In this document: positions 20,756 to 38,800 of the stretch, in pieces
Position numbering within the stretch: position 1 is the first letter of the stretch
Layout: each line of letters starts with the position of its first letter
Program-made: the position numbers and the translations under genes
Assembly: GCA_031769625.1 (NCBI GenBank)
Contig: JAUIMM010000574.1
Span: 1,922,001 to 1,986,000, forward strand
Length of the DNA stretch: 64,000 bases
Direction of reading: 5' to 3'
Source: Taudactylus pleione
Taxonomy: Eukaryota; Chordata; Amphibia; Anura; Myobatrachidae
Notes under the pieces: model-generated
Database searches by the model: none
Seen by the model: only the letters and a program-made list of their open reading frames with translations
Told to the model about the DNA's origin: nothing

Positions 20756-23339
20756 GTGAAGGCATCACCTACTGTACATGCACAGTCACCACATCTATCA
20801 CCTACTGTACATGCACAGTCACCACATCTATCACCTACTGTACATGCACAGTCACCACAGCTATCACATACTGTACATGCACAGTCACCACATCTATCAC
20901 ATACTGTACATACACAGTCACCACATCTATCACATACTGTACCTGCACAGTCACCACATCTATCACATACTGTACATGCACAGTCACCACATCTATCACC
21001 TACTGTACATACACAGTCACCACAGCTATCACATACTGTACATACACAGTCACCACATCTATCACTTACTGTACATACACAATCACCACAGCTATCACCT
21101 ACTGTACATGCAGTCACCACATCTATCACCTACTGTACATACACAGTCACCACATCTATCACATACTGTACCTGCACAGTTACCACATCTATCACTTACT
21201 GTACATGCACAGTCACCACATCTATCACCTACTGTACATACACAGTCACTACAGCTATCACCTACTGTACCTACACAGTCACCACATCTATCACCTACTG
21301 TACCTGCACAGTCACCACATCTATCACTTACTGTACATGCACAGTCACCACATCTATCACCTACTGTACATGCACAGTCACCACATCTATCACCTACTGT
21401 ACATGCACAGTCACCACAGCTATCACATACTGTACATGCACAGTCACCACATCTATCACATACTGTACATACACAGTCACCACATCTATCACATACTGTA
21501 CCTGCACAGTCACCACATCTATCACATACTGTACATGCACAGTCACCACATCTATCACCTACTGTACATACACAGTCACCACAGCTATCACATACTGTAC
21601 ATACACAATCACCACATCTATCACCTACTGTACATGCACAGTCACCACATCTATCACATACTGTACCTGCACAGTCACCACATCTATCACTTACTGTACA
21701 TACACAGTCACCACATCTATCACTTACTGTACATACACAATCACCACAGCTATCACCTACTGTACATGCAGTCACCACATCTATCACCTACTGTACATAC
21801 ACAGTCACCACATCTATCACATACTGTACCTGCACAGTTACCACATCTATCACTTACTGTACATGCACAGTCACCACATCTATCACCTACTGTACATACA
21901 CAGTCACTACAGCTATCACCTACTGTACCTACACAGTCACCACATCTATCACCTACTGTACCTGCACAGTCACCACATCTATCACTTACTGTACATGCAC
22001 AGTCACCACATCTATCACCTACTGTACATGCACAGTCACCACATCTATCACCTACTGTACATGCACAGTCACCACATCTATCACCTACTGTACATGCAGT
22101 CACCACATCTATCACATACTGTACATGCACAGTCACCACATCTATCACATACTGTACATACACAGTCACCACAGCTATCACATACTGTACATACACAGTC
22201 ACCACAGCTATCACATACTGTACCTGCACAGTCACCACAGCTATCACATACTGTACCTGCACAGTCACCACATCTATCACATACTGTACCTGCACAGTCA
22301 CCACATCTATCACATACTGTACATACACAGTCACCACAGCTATCACATACTGTACATGCACAATCACCACAGCTATCACATACTGTACATGCACAGTCAC
22401 CACATCTATCACATACTGTACATACACAGTCACCACATCTATCACATATTGTACATGCACAGTCACCACAGCTATCACATACTGTACATACACAATCACC
22501 ACAGCTATCACATACTGTACATGCACATTCACCACATCTATCACCTACTGTACCTACACAGTCACCACATCTATCACATACTGTACATGCACAGTCACCA
22601 CATCTATCACATACTGTACATACACAGTCACCACAACTATCACATACTGTACATGCACAGTCACCACATCTATCACATACTGTACCTGCACAGTCACCAC
22701 AGCTATCACATACTGTACATACACAGTCACCACATCTATCACATACTGTACATACACAGTCACCACAGCTATCACATACTGTACATGCACGGTCACCACA
22801 GCTATCACATACTGTACATACACGGTCATCACATCTATCACCTACTGTACATACAGTCACCACATCTATCACATACTGTACATGCACAGTCACCACATCT
22901 ATCACATACTGTACATACACAGTCACCACAGCTATCACATACTGTACATGCACGGTCACCACAGCTATCACATACTGTACATACACAGTCACCACATCTA
23001 TCACATACTGTACATACACAGTCACCACATCTATCACATACTGTACATGCACAGTAACCACAGCTATCACCTACTGTACATGTACAGTCACCACATCTAT
23101 CACATACTGTACATGCACAGTCACCACATCTATCACCTACTGTACCTGCACAGTCACCACATCTATCACATACTGTACATGCACAGTCACAACAGCTATC
23201 ACATACTGTACATGCACAGTCATCACATCTATCACATACTGTACATGCACAGTCACCACATCTATCACCTACTGTACCTGCACAGTCACCACATCTATCA
23301 CATACTGTACATGCACAGTCACCACATCTATCACCTTCT

Positions 23340-24608
23340 GTACATGCACAGTCACCACATCTATCACCTACTGTACATACACAGTCACCACAGCTATCAC
23401 ATACTGTACATACACAGTCACCACATCTATCACATACTGTACATGCACAGTCACCACAACTATCACATACTGTACATGCACAGTCACCACATCTATCACA
23501 TACTGTACCTTCACAGTCACCACAGCTATCACATACTGTACATACACAGTCACCACATCTATCACATACTGTACATGCACAGTCACCACAGCTATCACAT
23601 ACTGTACATACACAGTCACCACATCTATCACATACTGTACATGCAGTCACCACAGCTATCACATACTGTACATGCACAGTCACCACAGCTATCACATACT
23701 GTACATGCACAGTCACCACATCTATCACATACTGTACATACACAGTCACCACAGCTATCACATACTGTACATGCACAGTCACCACATCTATCACATACTG
23801 TACATACACAGTCACCACATCTATCACATACTGTACATGCACAGTCACCACAGCTATCACATACTGTACATACACAGTCACCACATCTATCACATACTGT
23901 ACATGCACGGTCACCACAGCTATCACATACTGTACATACACAGTCATCACATCTATCACCTACTGTACATACAGTCACCACATCTATCACCTACTGTACA
24001 TGCACAGTCACCACAGCTATCACCTACTGTACATACACAGTCACCACATCTATCACCAACTGTACATACACAGTCACCACATCTATCACATACTGTACAT
24101 GCACGGTCACCACAGCTATCACATACTGTACATACACGGTCATCACATCTATCACCTACTGTACATACACAGTCACCACATCTATCACATACTGTACATG
24201 CACAGTCACCACATCTATCACATACTGTACATGCACAGTCAACACATCTATCACCTACTGTACATACACTGTCACCACATCTATTACATACTGTACATGC
24301 ACAATCACCACGTCTATCACCTACTGTACATGCACAGTCACCACATCTATCACCTACTGTACATACACAGTCACCACAGTTATCACATACTGTACATACA
24401 CAGTCACCACAGCTATCACATACTGTACATGCACAGTCACCACAGCTATCACATACTGTACATGCACAGTCACCACATCTATCACATACTGTACATACAC
24501 AGTCACCACAGCTATCACATACTGTACATGCACAGTCACCACATCTATCACATACTGTACATACACAGTCACCACATCTATCACATACTGTACATGCACA
24601 GTCACCAC
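23340..24608 (+). repeat. Higher-order block A, copy 1
   Basis: This stretch is repeated at an offset of 2271 bp. The rare variants CACCTTCTG (23332), CACCAACTG (near 24053), AGTCAACACATC (near 24237) and ACAGTTATC (near 24378) all recur at exactly +2271. Minus-strand frames of 87 and 120 codons (23368-23631, 23628-23990) are identical in copy 2. The offset equals 69 units, three of them 31 bp long. Beyond 24608 the copies diverge and copy 2 has lost four units (132 bp). Confidence 0.9.
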
Positions 24609-25610
24609 AGCTATCACATACTGTACATGCACAGTCACCACATCTATCACATACTGTACATACACAGTCACCACATCTATCACATACTGTACATGCACAG
24701 TCACCACAGCTATCACATACTGTACATACACAGTCACCACATCTATCACCTACTGTACATGCACAGTCACCACAGCTATCACCTACTGTACATACACAGT
24801 CACCACATCTATCACATACTGTACATGCTCAGTCACCACATCTATCACCTACTGTACATACACAGTCACCACATCTATCACCTACTGTACATACACAGTC
24901 ACCACATCTATCACATACTGTACATGCACAGTCACCACATCTATCACCTACTGTACATACACAGTCACCACATCTATCACCTACTGTACATACACAGTCA
25001 CCACATCTATCACCTACTGTACATACACAGTCACCACATCTATCACCTACTGTACATACACAGTCACCACATCTATCACATACTGTACATGCACAGTCAC
25101 CACATCTATCACATACTGTACATGCACAGTCACCACATCTATCACATACTGTACATGCACAGTCACCACATCCATCACCTACTGTACATGCACAGTCACC
25201 ACAGCTATCACATACTGTACATACACAGTCACCACAGCTATCACATACTGTACATACACAGTTACCACATCTATTACATACTGTACATGCACAATCACCA
25301 CGTCTATCACATACTGTACATGCACAGTCACCACATCTATCACATACTGTACATGCACAGTCATCACATCTATCACCTACTGTACATACAGTCACCACAT
25401 CTATCACATACTGTACATGCACAGTCACAACAGCTATCACATACTGTACATGCACAGTCATCACATCTATCACCTACTGTACCTGCACAGTCACCACATC
25501 TATCACCTACTGTACCTGCACAGTCACCACATCTATCACATACTGTACATGCACAGTCACCACATCTATCACATACTGTACATGCACAGTCACCACATCT
25601 ATCACCTTCT

Positions 25611-26879
25611 GTACATGCACAGTCACCACATCTATCACCTACTGTACATACACAGTCACCACAGCTATCACATACTGTACATACACAGTCACCACATCTA
25701 TCACATACTGTACATGCACAGTCACCACAACTATCACATACTGTACATGCACAGTCACCACATCTATCACATACTGTACCTTCACAGTCACCACAGCTAT
25801 CACATACTGTACATACACAGTCACCACATCTATCACATACTGTACATGCACAGTCACCACAGCTATCACATACTGTACATACACAGTCACCACATCTATC
25901 ACATACTGTACATGCAGTCACCACAGCTATCACATACTGTACATGCACAGTCACCACAGCTATCACATACTGTACATGCACAGTCACCACATCTATCACA
26001 TACTGTACATACACAGTCACCACAGCTATCACATACTGTACATGCACAGTCACCACATCTATCACATACTGTACATACACAGTCACCACATCTATCACAT
26101 ACTGTACATGCACAGTCACCACAGCTATCACATACTGTACATACACAGTCACCACATCTATCACATACTGTACATGCACGGTCACCACAGCTATCACATA
26201 CTGTACATACACAGTCATCACATCTATCACCTACTGTACATACAGTCACCACATCTATCACCTACTGTACATGCACAGTCACCACAGCTATCACCTACTG
26301 TACATACACAGTCACCACATCTATCACCAACTGTACATACACAGTCACCACATCTATCACATACTGTACATGCACGGTCACCACAGCTATCACATACTGT
26401 ACATACACGGTCATCACATCTATCACCTACTGTACATACACAGTCACCACATCTATCACATACTGTACATGCACAGTCACCACATCTATCACCTACTGTA
26501 CATGCACAGTCAACACATCTATCACCTACTGTACATACACTGTCACCACATCTATTACATACTGTACATGCACAATCACCACGTCTATCACCTACTGTAC
26601 ATGCACAGTCACCACATCTATCACCTACTGTACATACACAGTCACCACAGTTATCACATACTGTACATACACAGTCACCACAGCTATCACATACTGTACA
26701 TGCACAGTCACCACAGCTATCACATACTGTACATGCACAGTCACCACATCTATCACATACTGTACATACACAGTCACCACAGCTATCACATACTGTACAT
26801 GCACAGTCACCACATCTATCACATACTGTACATACACAGTCACCACATCTATCACATACTGTACATGCACAGTCACCAC
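25611..26879 (+). repeat. Higher-order block A, copy 2
   Basis: Near-identical to 23340-24608 (offset 2271 bp). It is identical over the two longest shared minus-strand frames (25639-25902 and 25899-26261), with a few scattered differences such as CACCTACTG for CACATACTG near 26486. Confidence 0.9.
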
Positions 26880-29800
26880 ATCTATCACCTACTGTACATG
26901 CACGGTCACCACAGCTATCACCTACTGTACATACACAGTCACCACATCTATCACATACTGTACATGCTCAGTCACCACATCTATCACCTACTGTACATAC
27001 ACAGTCACCACATCTATCACCTACTGTACATACACAGTCACCACATCTATCACATACTGTACATGCACAGTCACCACATCTATCACCAACTGTACATACA
27101 CAGTCACCACATCTATCACATACTGTACATACACAGTCATCACATCTATCACCTACTGTACATACACAGTCACCACATCTATCACCTACTGTACATGCAC
27201 AGTCACCACATCTATCACATACTGTACATGCACAGTCACCACATCCATCACCTACTGTACATGCACAGTCACCACAGCTATCACATACTGTACATACACA
27301 GTCACCACATCTATCACGTACTGTACATACACAGTCACCACATCCATCACCTACTGTACATGCACAGTCACCACAGCTATCACATACTGTACATACACAG
27401 TCACCACATCTATTACATACTGTACATGCACAATCACCACGTCTATCACATACTGTACATGCACAGTCACCACATCTATCACCTACTGTACATACACAGT
27501 CACCACAGCTATCACATACTGTACATACACAGTCATCACATCTATCACCTACTGTACATACAGTCACCACATCTATCACATACTGTACATGCACAGTCAC
27601 CACAGCTATCACCTACTGTACATACACAGTCACCACATCTATCACCAACTGTACATACACAGTCACCACATCTATCACATACTGTACATGCACGGTCACC
27701 ACAGCTATCACCTACTATACATACACAGTCATCACATCTATCACCTACTGTACATTCACAGTCACCACATCTATCACATACTGTACATGCACAGTCACCA
27801 CATCTATCACATACTGTACATGCACAGTCACCACATCTATCACATACTGTACATGCACAGTCACCAAATCTATTACATACTGTACATGCACAATCACCAC
27901 GTCTATCACCTACTGTACATGCACAGTCACCACATCTATCACCTACTGTACATGCACAGTCACCACAGCTATCACATACTGTACATACACAGTCACCACA
28001 GCTATCACATACTGTACATACACAGTCACCACATCTATCACATACTGTACATGCAGTCACCACAGCTATCACATACTGTACATGCACAGTCACCACAGCT
28101 ATCACATACTGTACATGCACAGTCACCACATCTATCACATACTGTACATACACAGTCACCACAGCTATCACATACTGTACATGCACAGTCACCACATCTA
28201 TCACATACTGTACATACACAGTCACCACATCTATCACATACTGTACATGCACAGTCACCACAGCTATCACATACTGTACATACACAGTCACCACATCTAT
28301 CACATACTGTACATGCACGGTCACCACAGCTATCACATACTGTACATACACGCTCATCACATCTATCACCTACTGTACATACAGTCACCACATCTATCAC
28401 ATACTGTACATGCACAGTCACCACAGCTATCACCTACTGTACATACACAGTCACCACATCTATCACCAACTGTACATACACAGTCACCACATCTATCACA
28501 TACTGTACATGCACGGTCACCACAGCTATCACATACTGTACATACACGGTCATCACATCTATCACCTACTGTACATACACAGTCACCACATCTATCACAT
28601 ACTGTACATGCACAGTCACCACATCTATCACATACTGTACATGCACAGTCACCACATCTATCACCTACTGTACATACACTGTCACCACATCTATTACATA
28701 CTGTACATGCACAGTCACCACGTCTATCACATACTGTACATGCACAGTCACCACATCTATCACCTACTGTACATACACAGTCACCACAGCTATCACATAC
28801 TGTACATACACAGTCACCACAGCTATCACATACTGTACATACACAGTCACCACATCTATCACATACTGTACATGCAGTCACCCACAGCTATCACATACTG
28901 TACATGCACAGTCACCACAGCTATCACATACTGTACATGCACAGTCACCACATCTATCACATACTGTACATACACAGTCACCACAGCTATCACATACTGT
29001 ACATGCACAGTCACCACATCTATCACCTACTGTACATACACAGTCACCACATCTATCACCTACTGTACATGCACAGTCACCACATCTATCACCTACTGTA
29101 CATGCACGGTCACCACAGCTATCACCTACTGTACATACACAGTCATCACATCTATCACCTACTGTACATACAGTCACCACATCTATCACATACTGTACAT
29201 GCACAGTCACCACAGCTATCACCTACTGTACATACACAGTCACCACATCTATCACCAACTGTACATACACAGTCACCACATCTATCACCTACTGTACATG
29301 CACGGTCACCACAGCTATCACCTACTGTACATACACAGTCATCACATCTATCACCTACTGTACATACACAGTCACCACATCTATCACCTACTGTACATAC
29401 ACAGTCACCACATCTATCACCTACTGTACATGCACAGTCACCACATCTATCACCTACTGTACATGCACAGTCACCACATCTATCACCTACTGTACATACA
29501 CAGTCACCACAGCTATCACATACTGTACATACACAGTCACCACAGCTATCACATACTGTACATACACAGTCACCACATCTATTACATACTGTACATGCAC
29601 AATCACCACGTCTATCACCTACTGTACATGCACAGTCACCACATCTATCACCTACTGTACATACACAGTCACCACAGCTATCACCTACTGTACATACACA
29701 GTCACCACAGCTATCACATACTGTACATACACAGTCACCACATCTATCACATACTGTACATGCAGTCACCACAGCTATCACATACTGTACATACACAGTC

Positions 29801-32800
29801 ACCACATCTATCACATACTCTACATGCACAGTCACCACAGCTATCACATACTGTACATGCACAGTCACCACATCTATCACATACTGTACATACACAGTCA
29901 CCACAGCTATCACATACTGTACATGCACAGTCACCACATCTATCACATACTGTACATACTTAGTCACCACATCTATCACATACTGTACATACACAGTCAC
30001 CACAACTATCACATACTGTACATGCACAGTCACCACATCTATCACATACTGTACCTGCACAGTCACCACAGCTATCACATACTGTACATACACAGTCACC
30101 ACATCTATTACATACTGTACATGCACAATCACCACGTCTATCACCTACTGTACATGCACAGTCACCACATCTATCACCTACTGTACATACACAGTCACCA
30201 CAGCTATCACATACTGTACATACACAGTCACCACAGCTATCACATACTGTACATACACAGTCACCACATCTATCACATACTGTACATGCAGTCACCACAG
30301 CTATCACATACTGTACATGCACAGTCACCACAGCTATCACATACTCTACATGCACAGTCACCACATCTATCACATACTGTACATACACAGTCACCACAGC
30401 TATCACCTACTGTACATGCACAGTCACCACATCTATCACCTACTGTACATACACAGTCATCACATCTATCACCTACTGTACATACACAGTCACCACATCT
30501 ATCACATACTGTACATGCACAGTCACCACATCTATCACATACTGTACATGCACAGTCACCACATCTATCACATACTGTACATGCACAGTCACCACATCTA
30601 TCACCTACTGTACATACACAGTCACCACAGCTATCACATACTGTACATACACTGTCACCACAGCTATCACATACTGTACATACACAGTCACCACATCTAT
30701 TACATAATGTACATGCACAATCACCTCGTCTATCACCTACTGTACATGCACAGTCACCACATCTATCACCTACTGTACATACACAGTCACCACAGCTATC
30801 ACATACTGTACATACACAGTCACCACAGCTATCACATACTGTACATACACAGTCACCACATCTATCACATACTGTACATGCAGTCACCACAGCTATCACA
30901 TACTGTACATGCACAGTCACCACAGCTATCACATACTGTACATGCACAGTCACCACATCTATCACATACTGTACATACACAGTCACCACAGCTATCACAT
31001 ACTGTACATGCACAGTCACCACATCTATCACATACTGTACATGCACAGTCACCACATCTATCACATACTGTACATGCACAGTCACCACAGCTATCACATA
31101 CTGTACATGCACAGTCACCACATCTATCACATACTGTACATGCACAGTCACCACATCTATCACATACTGTACATACACAGTCACCACAGCTATCACATAC
31201 TGTACATGCACAGTCACCACAGCTTTCACATACTGTACATGCACAGTCACCACAGCTATCACCTACTGTACATGCACAGTCACCACATCTATCACATGCT
31301 GTACATGCACAGTCACCACATCTATCACCTACTGTACATGCACAGTCACCACATCTATCACCTACTGTACATACACAGTCACCACAGCTATCACATACTG
31401 TACATGCACAGTCACCACATCTATCACCTACTGTACATACACTGTCACCACATCTATTACATACTGTACATGCACAATCACCACGTCTATCACATACTGT
31501 ACATGCACAGTCACCACGTCTATCACCTAGTGTACATACACAGTCACCACAGCTATCACATACTGTACATACACAGTCACCACAGCTATCACATACTGTA
31601 CATACACAGTCACCACATCTATCACATACTGTACATGCACAGTCACCACAGCTATCACATACTGTACATGCACAGTCACCACAGCTATCACATACTGTAC
31701 ATGCACAGTCACCACAGCTATCACATACTGTACATGCACAGTCACCACATCTATCACATACTGTACATACACAGTCACCACAGCTATCACATACTGTACA
31801 TGCACAGTCACCACAGCTATCACATACTGTACATGCACAGTCACCACAGCTATCACCTACTGTACATGCACAGTCACCACAGCTATCACCAACTGTACAT
31901 ACACAGTCACCACATCTATCACATACTGTACATGCACGGTCACCACAGCTATCACATACTGTACATACACAGTCATCAGATCTATCACCTACTGTACATA
32001 CACAGTCACCACATCTATCACCTACTGTACATACACAGTCACCACATCTATCACATACTGTACATGCACAGTCACCACATCTATCACATACTGTACATGC
32101 ACAGTCACCACATCTATCACCTACTGTACATGCACAGTCACCACATCCATCACCTACTGTACATGCACAGTCACCACAGCTATCACATACTGTACATACA
32201 CAGTCACCACAGCTATCACATACTGTACATACACAGTCACCACATCTATTACATACTGTACATGCACAATCACCACGTCTATCACATACTGTACATGCAC
32301 AGTCACCACATCTATCACCTACTGTACATACACAGTCACCACAGCTATCACCTACTGTACATACACAGTCACCACATCTATCACCAACTGTACATACACA
32401 GTCACCACATCTATCACATACTGTACATGCACGGTCACCACAGCTATCACCTACTGTACATACACAGTCATCACATCTATCACCTACTGTACATACACAG
32501 TCACCACATCTATCACATACTGTACATGCACAGTCACCACATCTATCACATACTGTACATGCACAGTCACCACATCTATCACATACTGTACATGCACAGT
32601 CACCACATCTATCACCTACTGTACATGCACAGTCACCACAGCTATCACATACTGTACATACACAGTCACCACAGCTATCACATACTGTACATACACAGTC
32701 ACCACATCTATTACATAATGTACATGCACAATCACCTCGTCTATCACATACTGTACATGCACAGTCACCACATCTATCACCTACTGTACATACACAGTCA

Positions 32801-35800
32801 CCACAGCTATCACATACTGTACATACACAGTCACCACAGCTATCACATACTGTACATACACAGTCACCACATCTATCACATACTGTACATGCAGTCACCA
32901 CAGCTATCACATACTGTACATGCACAGTCACCACAGCTATCACATACTGTACATGCACAGTCACCACAGCTATCACATACTGTACATGCACAGTCACCAC
33001 ATCTATCACATACTGTACATACACAGTCACCACAGCTATCACATACTGTACATGCACAGTCACCACATCTATCACATACTGTACATGCACAGTCACCACA
33101 GCTATCACATACTGTACATGCACAGTCACCACAGCTATCACATACTGTACATGCACAGTCACCACATCTATCACATACTGTACATGCACAGTCACCACAT
33201 CTATCACATACTGTACATACACAGTCACCACAGCTATCACATACTGTACATGCACAGTCACCACAGCTATCACCTACTGTACATGCACAGTCACCACAGC
33301 TATCACCTACTGTACATGCACAGTTACCACATCTATCACCTACTGTACATGCACAGTCACCACATCTATCACCTACTGTACATACACAGTCACCACAGCT
33401 ATCACATACTGTACATACACAGTCACCACATCTATCACATACTGTACATACACAGTCACCACAACTATCACATACTGTACATGCACAGTCACCACATCTA
33501 TCACATACTGTACCTGCACAGTCACCACAGCTATCACATACTGTACATACACAGTCACCACATCTATCACATACTGTACATACACAGTCACCACAGCTAT
33601 CACATACTGTACCTGCACAGTCATCACATCTATCACATACTGTACATACACAGTCACCACAGCTATCACATACTGTACATGCACGGTCACCACAGCTATC
33701 ACCTACTCTACATACTCAGTCATCACATCTATCACCTACTGTACATACAGTCACCACATCTATCACATACTGTACATGCACAGTCACCACAGCTATCACC
33801 TACTGTACATGCACAGTCACCACAGCTATCACCTACTGTACATGCACAGTCACCACATCTATCACATACTGTACATGCACGGTCACCACAGCTATCACAT
33901 ACTGTACATACACAGTCATCACATCTATCACCTACTGTACATACACAGTCACCACATCTATCACATACTGTACATACACAGTCACAACATCTATCACATA
34001 CTGTACATGCACGGTCACCACAGCTATCACATACTGTACATACACGGTCATCACATCTATCACCTACTGTACATACAGTCACCACATCTATCACCTACTG
34101 TACATGCACAGTCACCACAGCTATCACCTACTGTACATACACAGTCACCACATCTATCACCAACTGTACATACACAGTCACCACATCTATCACATACTGT
34201 ACATGCACGGTCACCACAGCTATCACATACTGTACATACACGGTCATCACAGCTATCACCTACTGTACATACACAGTCACCACATCTATCACCTACTGTA
34301 CATGCACAGTCACCACATCTATCACCTACTGTACATGCACAGTCACCACATCTATCACCTACTGTACATACAAAGTCACCACTGCTATCACATACTGTAC
34401 ATACACAGTCACCACATCTATTACATACTGTACATGCACAATCACCACGTCTATCACCTACTGTACATGCACAGTCACCACATCTATCACCTACTGTACA
34501 TACACAGTCACCACAGCTATCACATACTGTACATACACAGTCACCACAGCTATCACATACTGTACATACAGTCACCACATCTATCACATACTGTACATGC
34601 AGTCACCACAGCTATCACATACTGTACATGCACAGTCACCACAGCTATCACATACTGTACATGCACAGTCACCACAGCTATCACATACTGTACATGCACA
34701 GTCACCACATCTATCACATACTGTACATACACAGTCACCACAGCTATCACATACTGTACATGCACAGTCACCACATCTATCACATACTGTACATGCACAG
34801 TCACCACATCTATCACATACTGTACATGCACAGTCACCACATCTATCACATACTGTACATGCACAGTCACCACATCTATCACATACTGTACATACACAGT
34901 CACCACAGCTATCACATACTGTACATGCACAGTCACCACAGCTATCACATACTGTACATGCACAGTCACCACAGCTATCACCTACTGTACATGCACAGTC
35001 ACCACATCTATCACATACTGTACATGCACAGTCACCACATCTATCACATACTGTACATGCACAGTCACCACAGCTATCGCATACTGTACCTGCACAGTCA
35101 CCACAGCTATCGCATACTGTACATGCACAGTCACCACATCTATCGCATACTGTACATAGACAGTGACCACATCTAAAACATACTGTACATACACAGTCGC
35201 CACATCTATCACATACTGTACAGGCACAGTCGCCACACCTATCACATACTGTACAGGCACAGTCGCCACATCTATCACATACTGTACAGGCACAGTCACC
35301 ACATCTATCACATACTGTACCTGCACAGTCACCACATCTAACACATAATGTACATACACAGTCACCTCATCTATCACCTACTGTACATGCACAGTCACCA
35401 CAGCTATCACATACTGTACATGCACAGTCACCACATCTATCACATACTGTACATGCACAGTCACCACAGCTATCACCTACTGTACATACACAGTCACCAC
35501 ATCTATCACCAACTGTACATACACAGTCACCACATCTATCACCTACTGTACATGCATGGTCACCACAGCTATCACCTACTGTACATACACAGTCATCACA
35601 TCTATCACCTACTGTACATACACAGTCACCACATCTATCACATACTGTACATGCACAGTCACCACATCTATCACATACTGTACATGCACAGTCACCACAT
35701 CTATCACCTACTGTACATGCACAGTCACCACATCTATCACCTACTGTACATACACAGTCACCACAGCTATCACATACTGTACATACACAGTCACCACAGC

Positions 35801-38800
35801 TATCACATACTGTACATACACAGTCACCACATCTATTACATACTGTACATGCACAATCACCACGTCTATCACATACTGTACATGCACAGTCACCACATCT
35901 ATCACCTACTGTACATACACAGTCACCACAGCAATCACGTACTGTACATACACAGTCACCACAGCTATCACGTACTGTACATGCACAGTCACCACAGCTA
36001 TCACATACTGTACATGCACAGTCACCACATCTATCACATACTGTACATACACAGTCACCACATCTATCACATACTGTACATGCACAGTCACCACAGCTAT
36101 CACATACTGTACATGCACAGTCACCACAGCTATCACATACTGTACATGCACAGTCACCACATCTATCACATACTGTACATGCACAGTCACCACATCTATC
36201 ACATACTGTACATACACAGTCACCACAGCTATCACCTACTGTACATGCACAGTCATCACAGCTATCACCTACTGTACATGCACAGTCACCACAGCTATCA
36301 CCTACTGTACATGCACAGTCACCACATCTATCACATACTGTACATGTACAGTCACCACATCTATTACATACTGTACATGCACAGTCACCACAGCTTTCGC
36401 ATACTGTACCTGCACAGTCACCACAGCTATCGCATACTGTACATGCACAGTGACCACATCTATCGCATACTGTACAAACACAGTCGCCACATCTATCACA
36501 TACTGTACAGGCACAGTCACCACACCTATCACATACTGTACAGGCACAGTCACCACATCTATCACCTACTGTACATGCACAGTCACCACATCTAACACAT
36601 ACTGTACATACACAGTCACCTCATCTATCACATACTGTACAGGCACAGTCACCACACCTATCACATACTGTACAGGCACAGTCACCACAGCTATCACCTA
36701 CTGTACATGCACAGTCACCACATCTAACACATACTGTACATACACAGTCACCTCATCTATCACATACTGTACATAGACAGTCACCACATCTAACACATAA
36801 TGTACATACACAGTCACCTCATCTATCACCTACTGTACATGCACAGTCACCACAGCTATCACATACTGTACATGCACAGTCACCACATCTATCACATACT
36901 GTACATACACAGTCACCACATCTATCACATATTGTACATGCACAGTCACCACAGCTATCACATACTGTACATACACAATCACCACAGCTATCACATACTG
37001 TACATACACAGTCACCACATCTATCACATACTGTACATGCACAGTCACCACAGCTATCACATACTGTACATGCACAGTCACCACAGCTATCACATACTGT
37101 ACATGCACAGTCACCACATCTATCACATACTGTACATGTACAGTCACCACATCTATCACCTACTGTACATACACAGTCACCACAGCAATCACGTACTGTA
37201 CATACACATTCACCACAGCTATCACATACTGTACATACACAGTCACCACATCTATCACATACTGTACATGCAGTCACCGCAGCTATCACATACTGTACAT
37301 GCACAGTCACCACAGCTATCACATACAGTACATGCACAGTCACCACAGCTATCACATACTGTACATACACAGTCACCACAGCTATCACATACTTTACATG
37401 CACAGTCACCACATCTATCACATACTGTACATACACAGTCACCACATCTATCACATACTGTACATGCACAGTCACCACAGCTATCACATACTGTACATGC
37501 ACAGTCACCACAGCTATCACATACTGTACATGCACAGTCACCACATCTATCACATACTGTACATGCACAGTCACCACATCTATCACATACTGTACATACA
37601 CAGTCACGACAACTATCACATACTGTACATGCACAGTCACCACAGCTATCACATACTGTACATGCACAGTCACCACAGCTATCACATACTGTACATGCAC
37701 AGTCACCACAGCTATCACATACTGTACATGCACAGTCACCACATCTATCACCTACTGTACATACACAGTCACCACAGCTATCACCTACTGTACATGCACA
37801 GTCACCACAGCTATCACCTACTGTACATGCACAGTCACCACAGCTATCACCTACTGTACATGCACAGTCACCACATCTATCACATACTGTACATGTACAG
37901 TCACCACATCTATTACATACTGTACATGCACAGTCACCACAGCTATCGCATACTGTACCTGCACAGTCACCACAGCTATCGCATACTGTACATGCACAGT
38001 CACCACATCTATCGCATACTGTACATAGACAGTGACCACATCTAAAACATACTGTACATACACAGTTGCCACATCTATCACATACTGTACAGGCACAGTC
38101 ACCACACCTATCACATACTGTACAGGCACAGTCACCACATCTATCACCTACTGTACAGGCACAGTCACCACAGCTATCACCTACTGTACATGCACAGTCA
38201 CCACATCTAACACATACTGTACATACACAGTCACCTCATCTATCACATACTGTACATAGACAGTCACCACATCTAACACATAATGTACATACACAGTCAC
38301 CACAGCTATCACATACTGTACATGCACAGTCACCACATCTATCACATACTGTACATGTACAGTCACCACATCTATCACATACTGTACATGCACAGTCACC
38401 ACATCTATCACATACTGTACATGCACAGTCACCACAGCTATCGCATACTGTACATGCACAGTCACCACATCTATCACATACTGTACATGCACAGTCACCA
38501 CATCTATCACATACTGTACCTGCACAGTCACCACAGCTATCACATACTGTACATGCACAGTCACCACATCTATCACCTACTGTACATGCACAGTCACCAC
38601 ATCTATCTGTACATGTACAGTCACCACATCTATCACATACTGTACAGGCACAGTCACCACAGCTATCACCTACTGTACAGGCACAGTCACCACATCTAAC
38701 ACATACTGTACATACACAGTCACCTCATCTATCACATACTGTACATAGACAGTCACCACATCTAACACATAATGTACATACACAGTCACCTCATCTATCA

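Noticed and set aside
20539..35176. Giant plus-strand open frames (3663 and 4806 codons) as a repeat protein
   Set aside because: The unit is 33 bp and stop-free, so open frames arise automatically in several frames at once. Variable sites mostly alter residues, frames shift at 31-bp units, and no promoter, signal peptide or unique domain is present.
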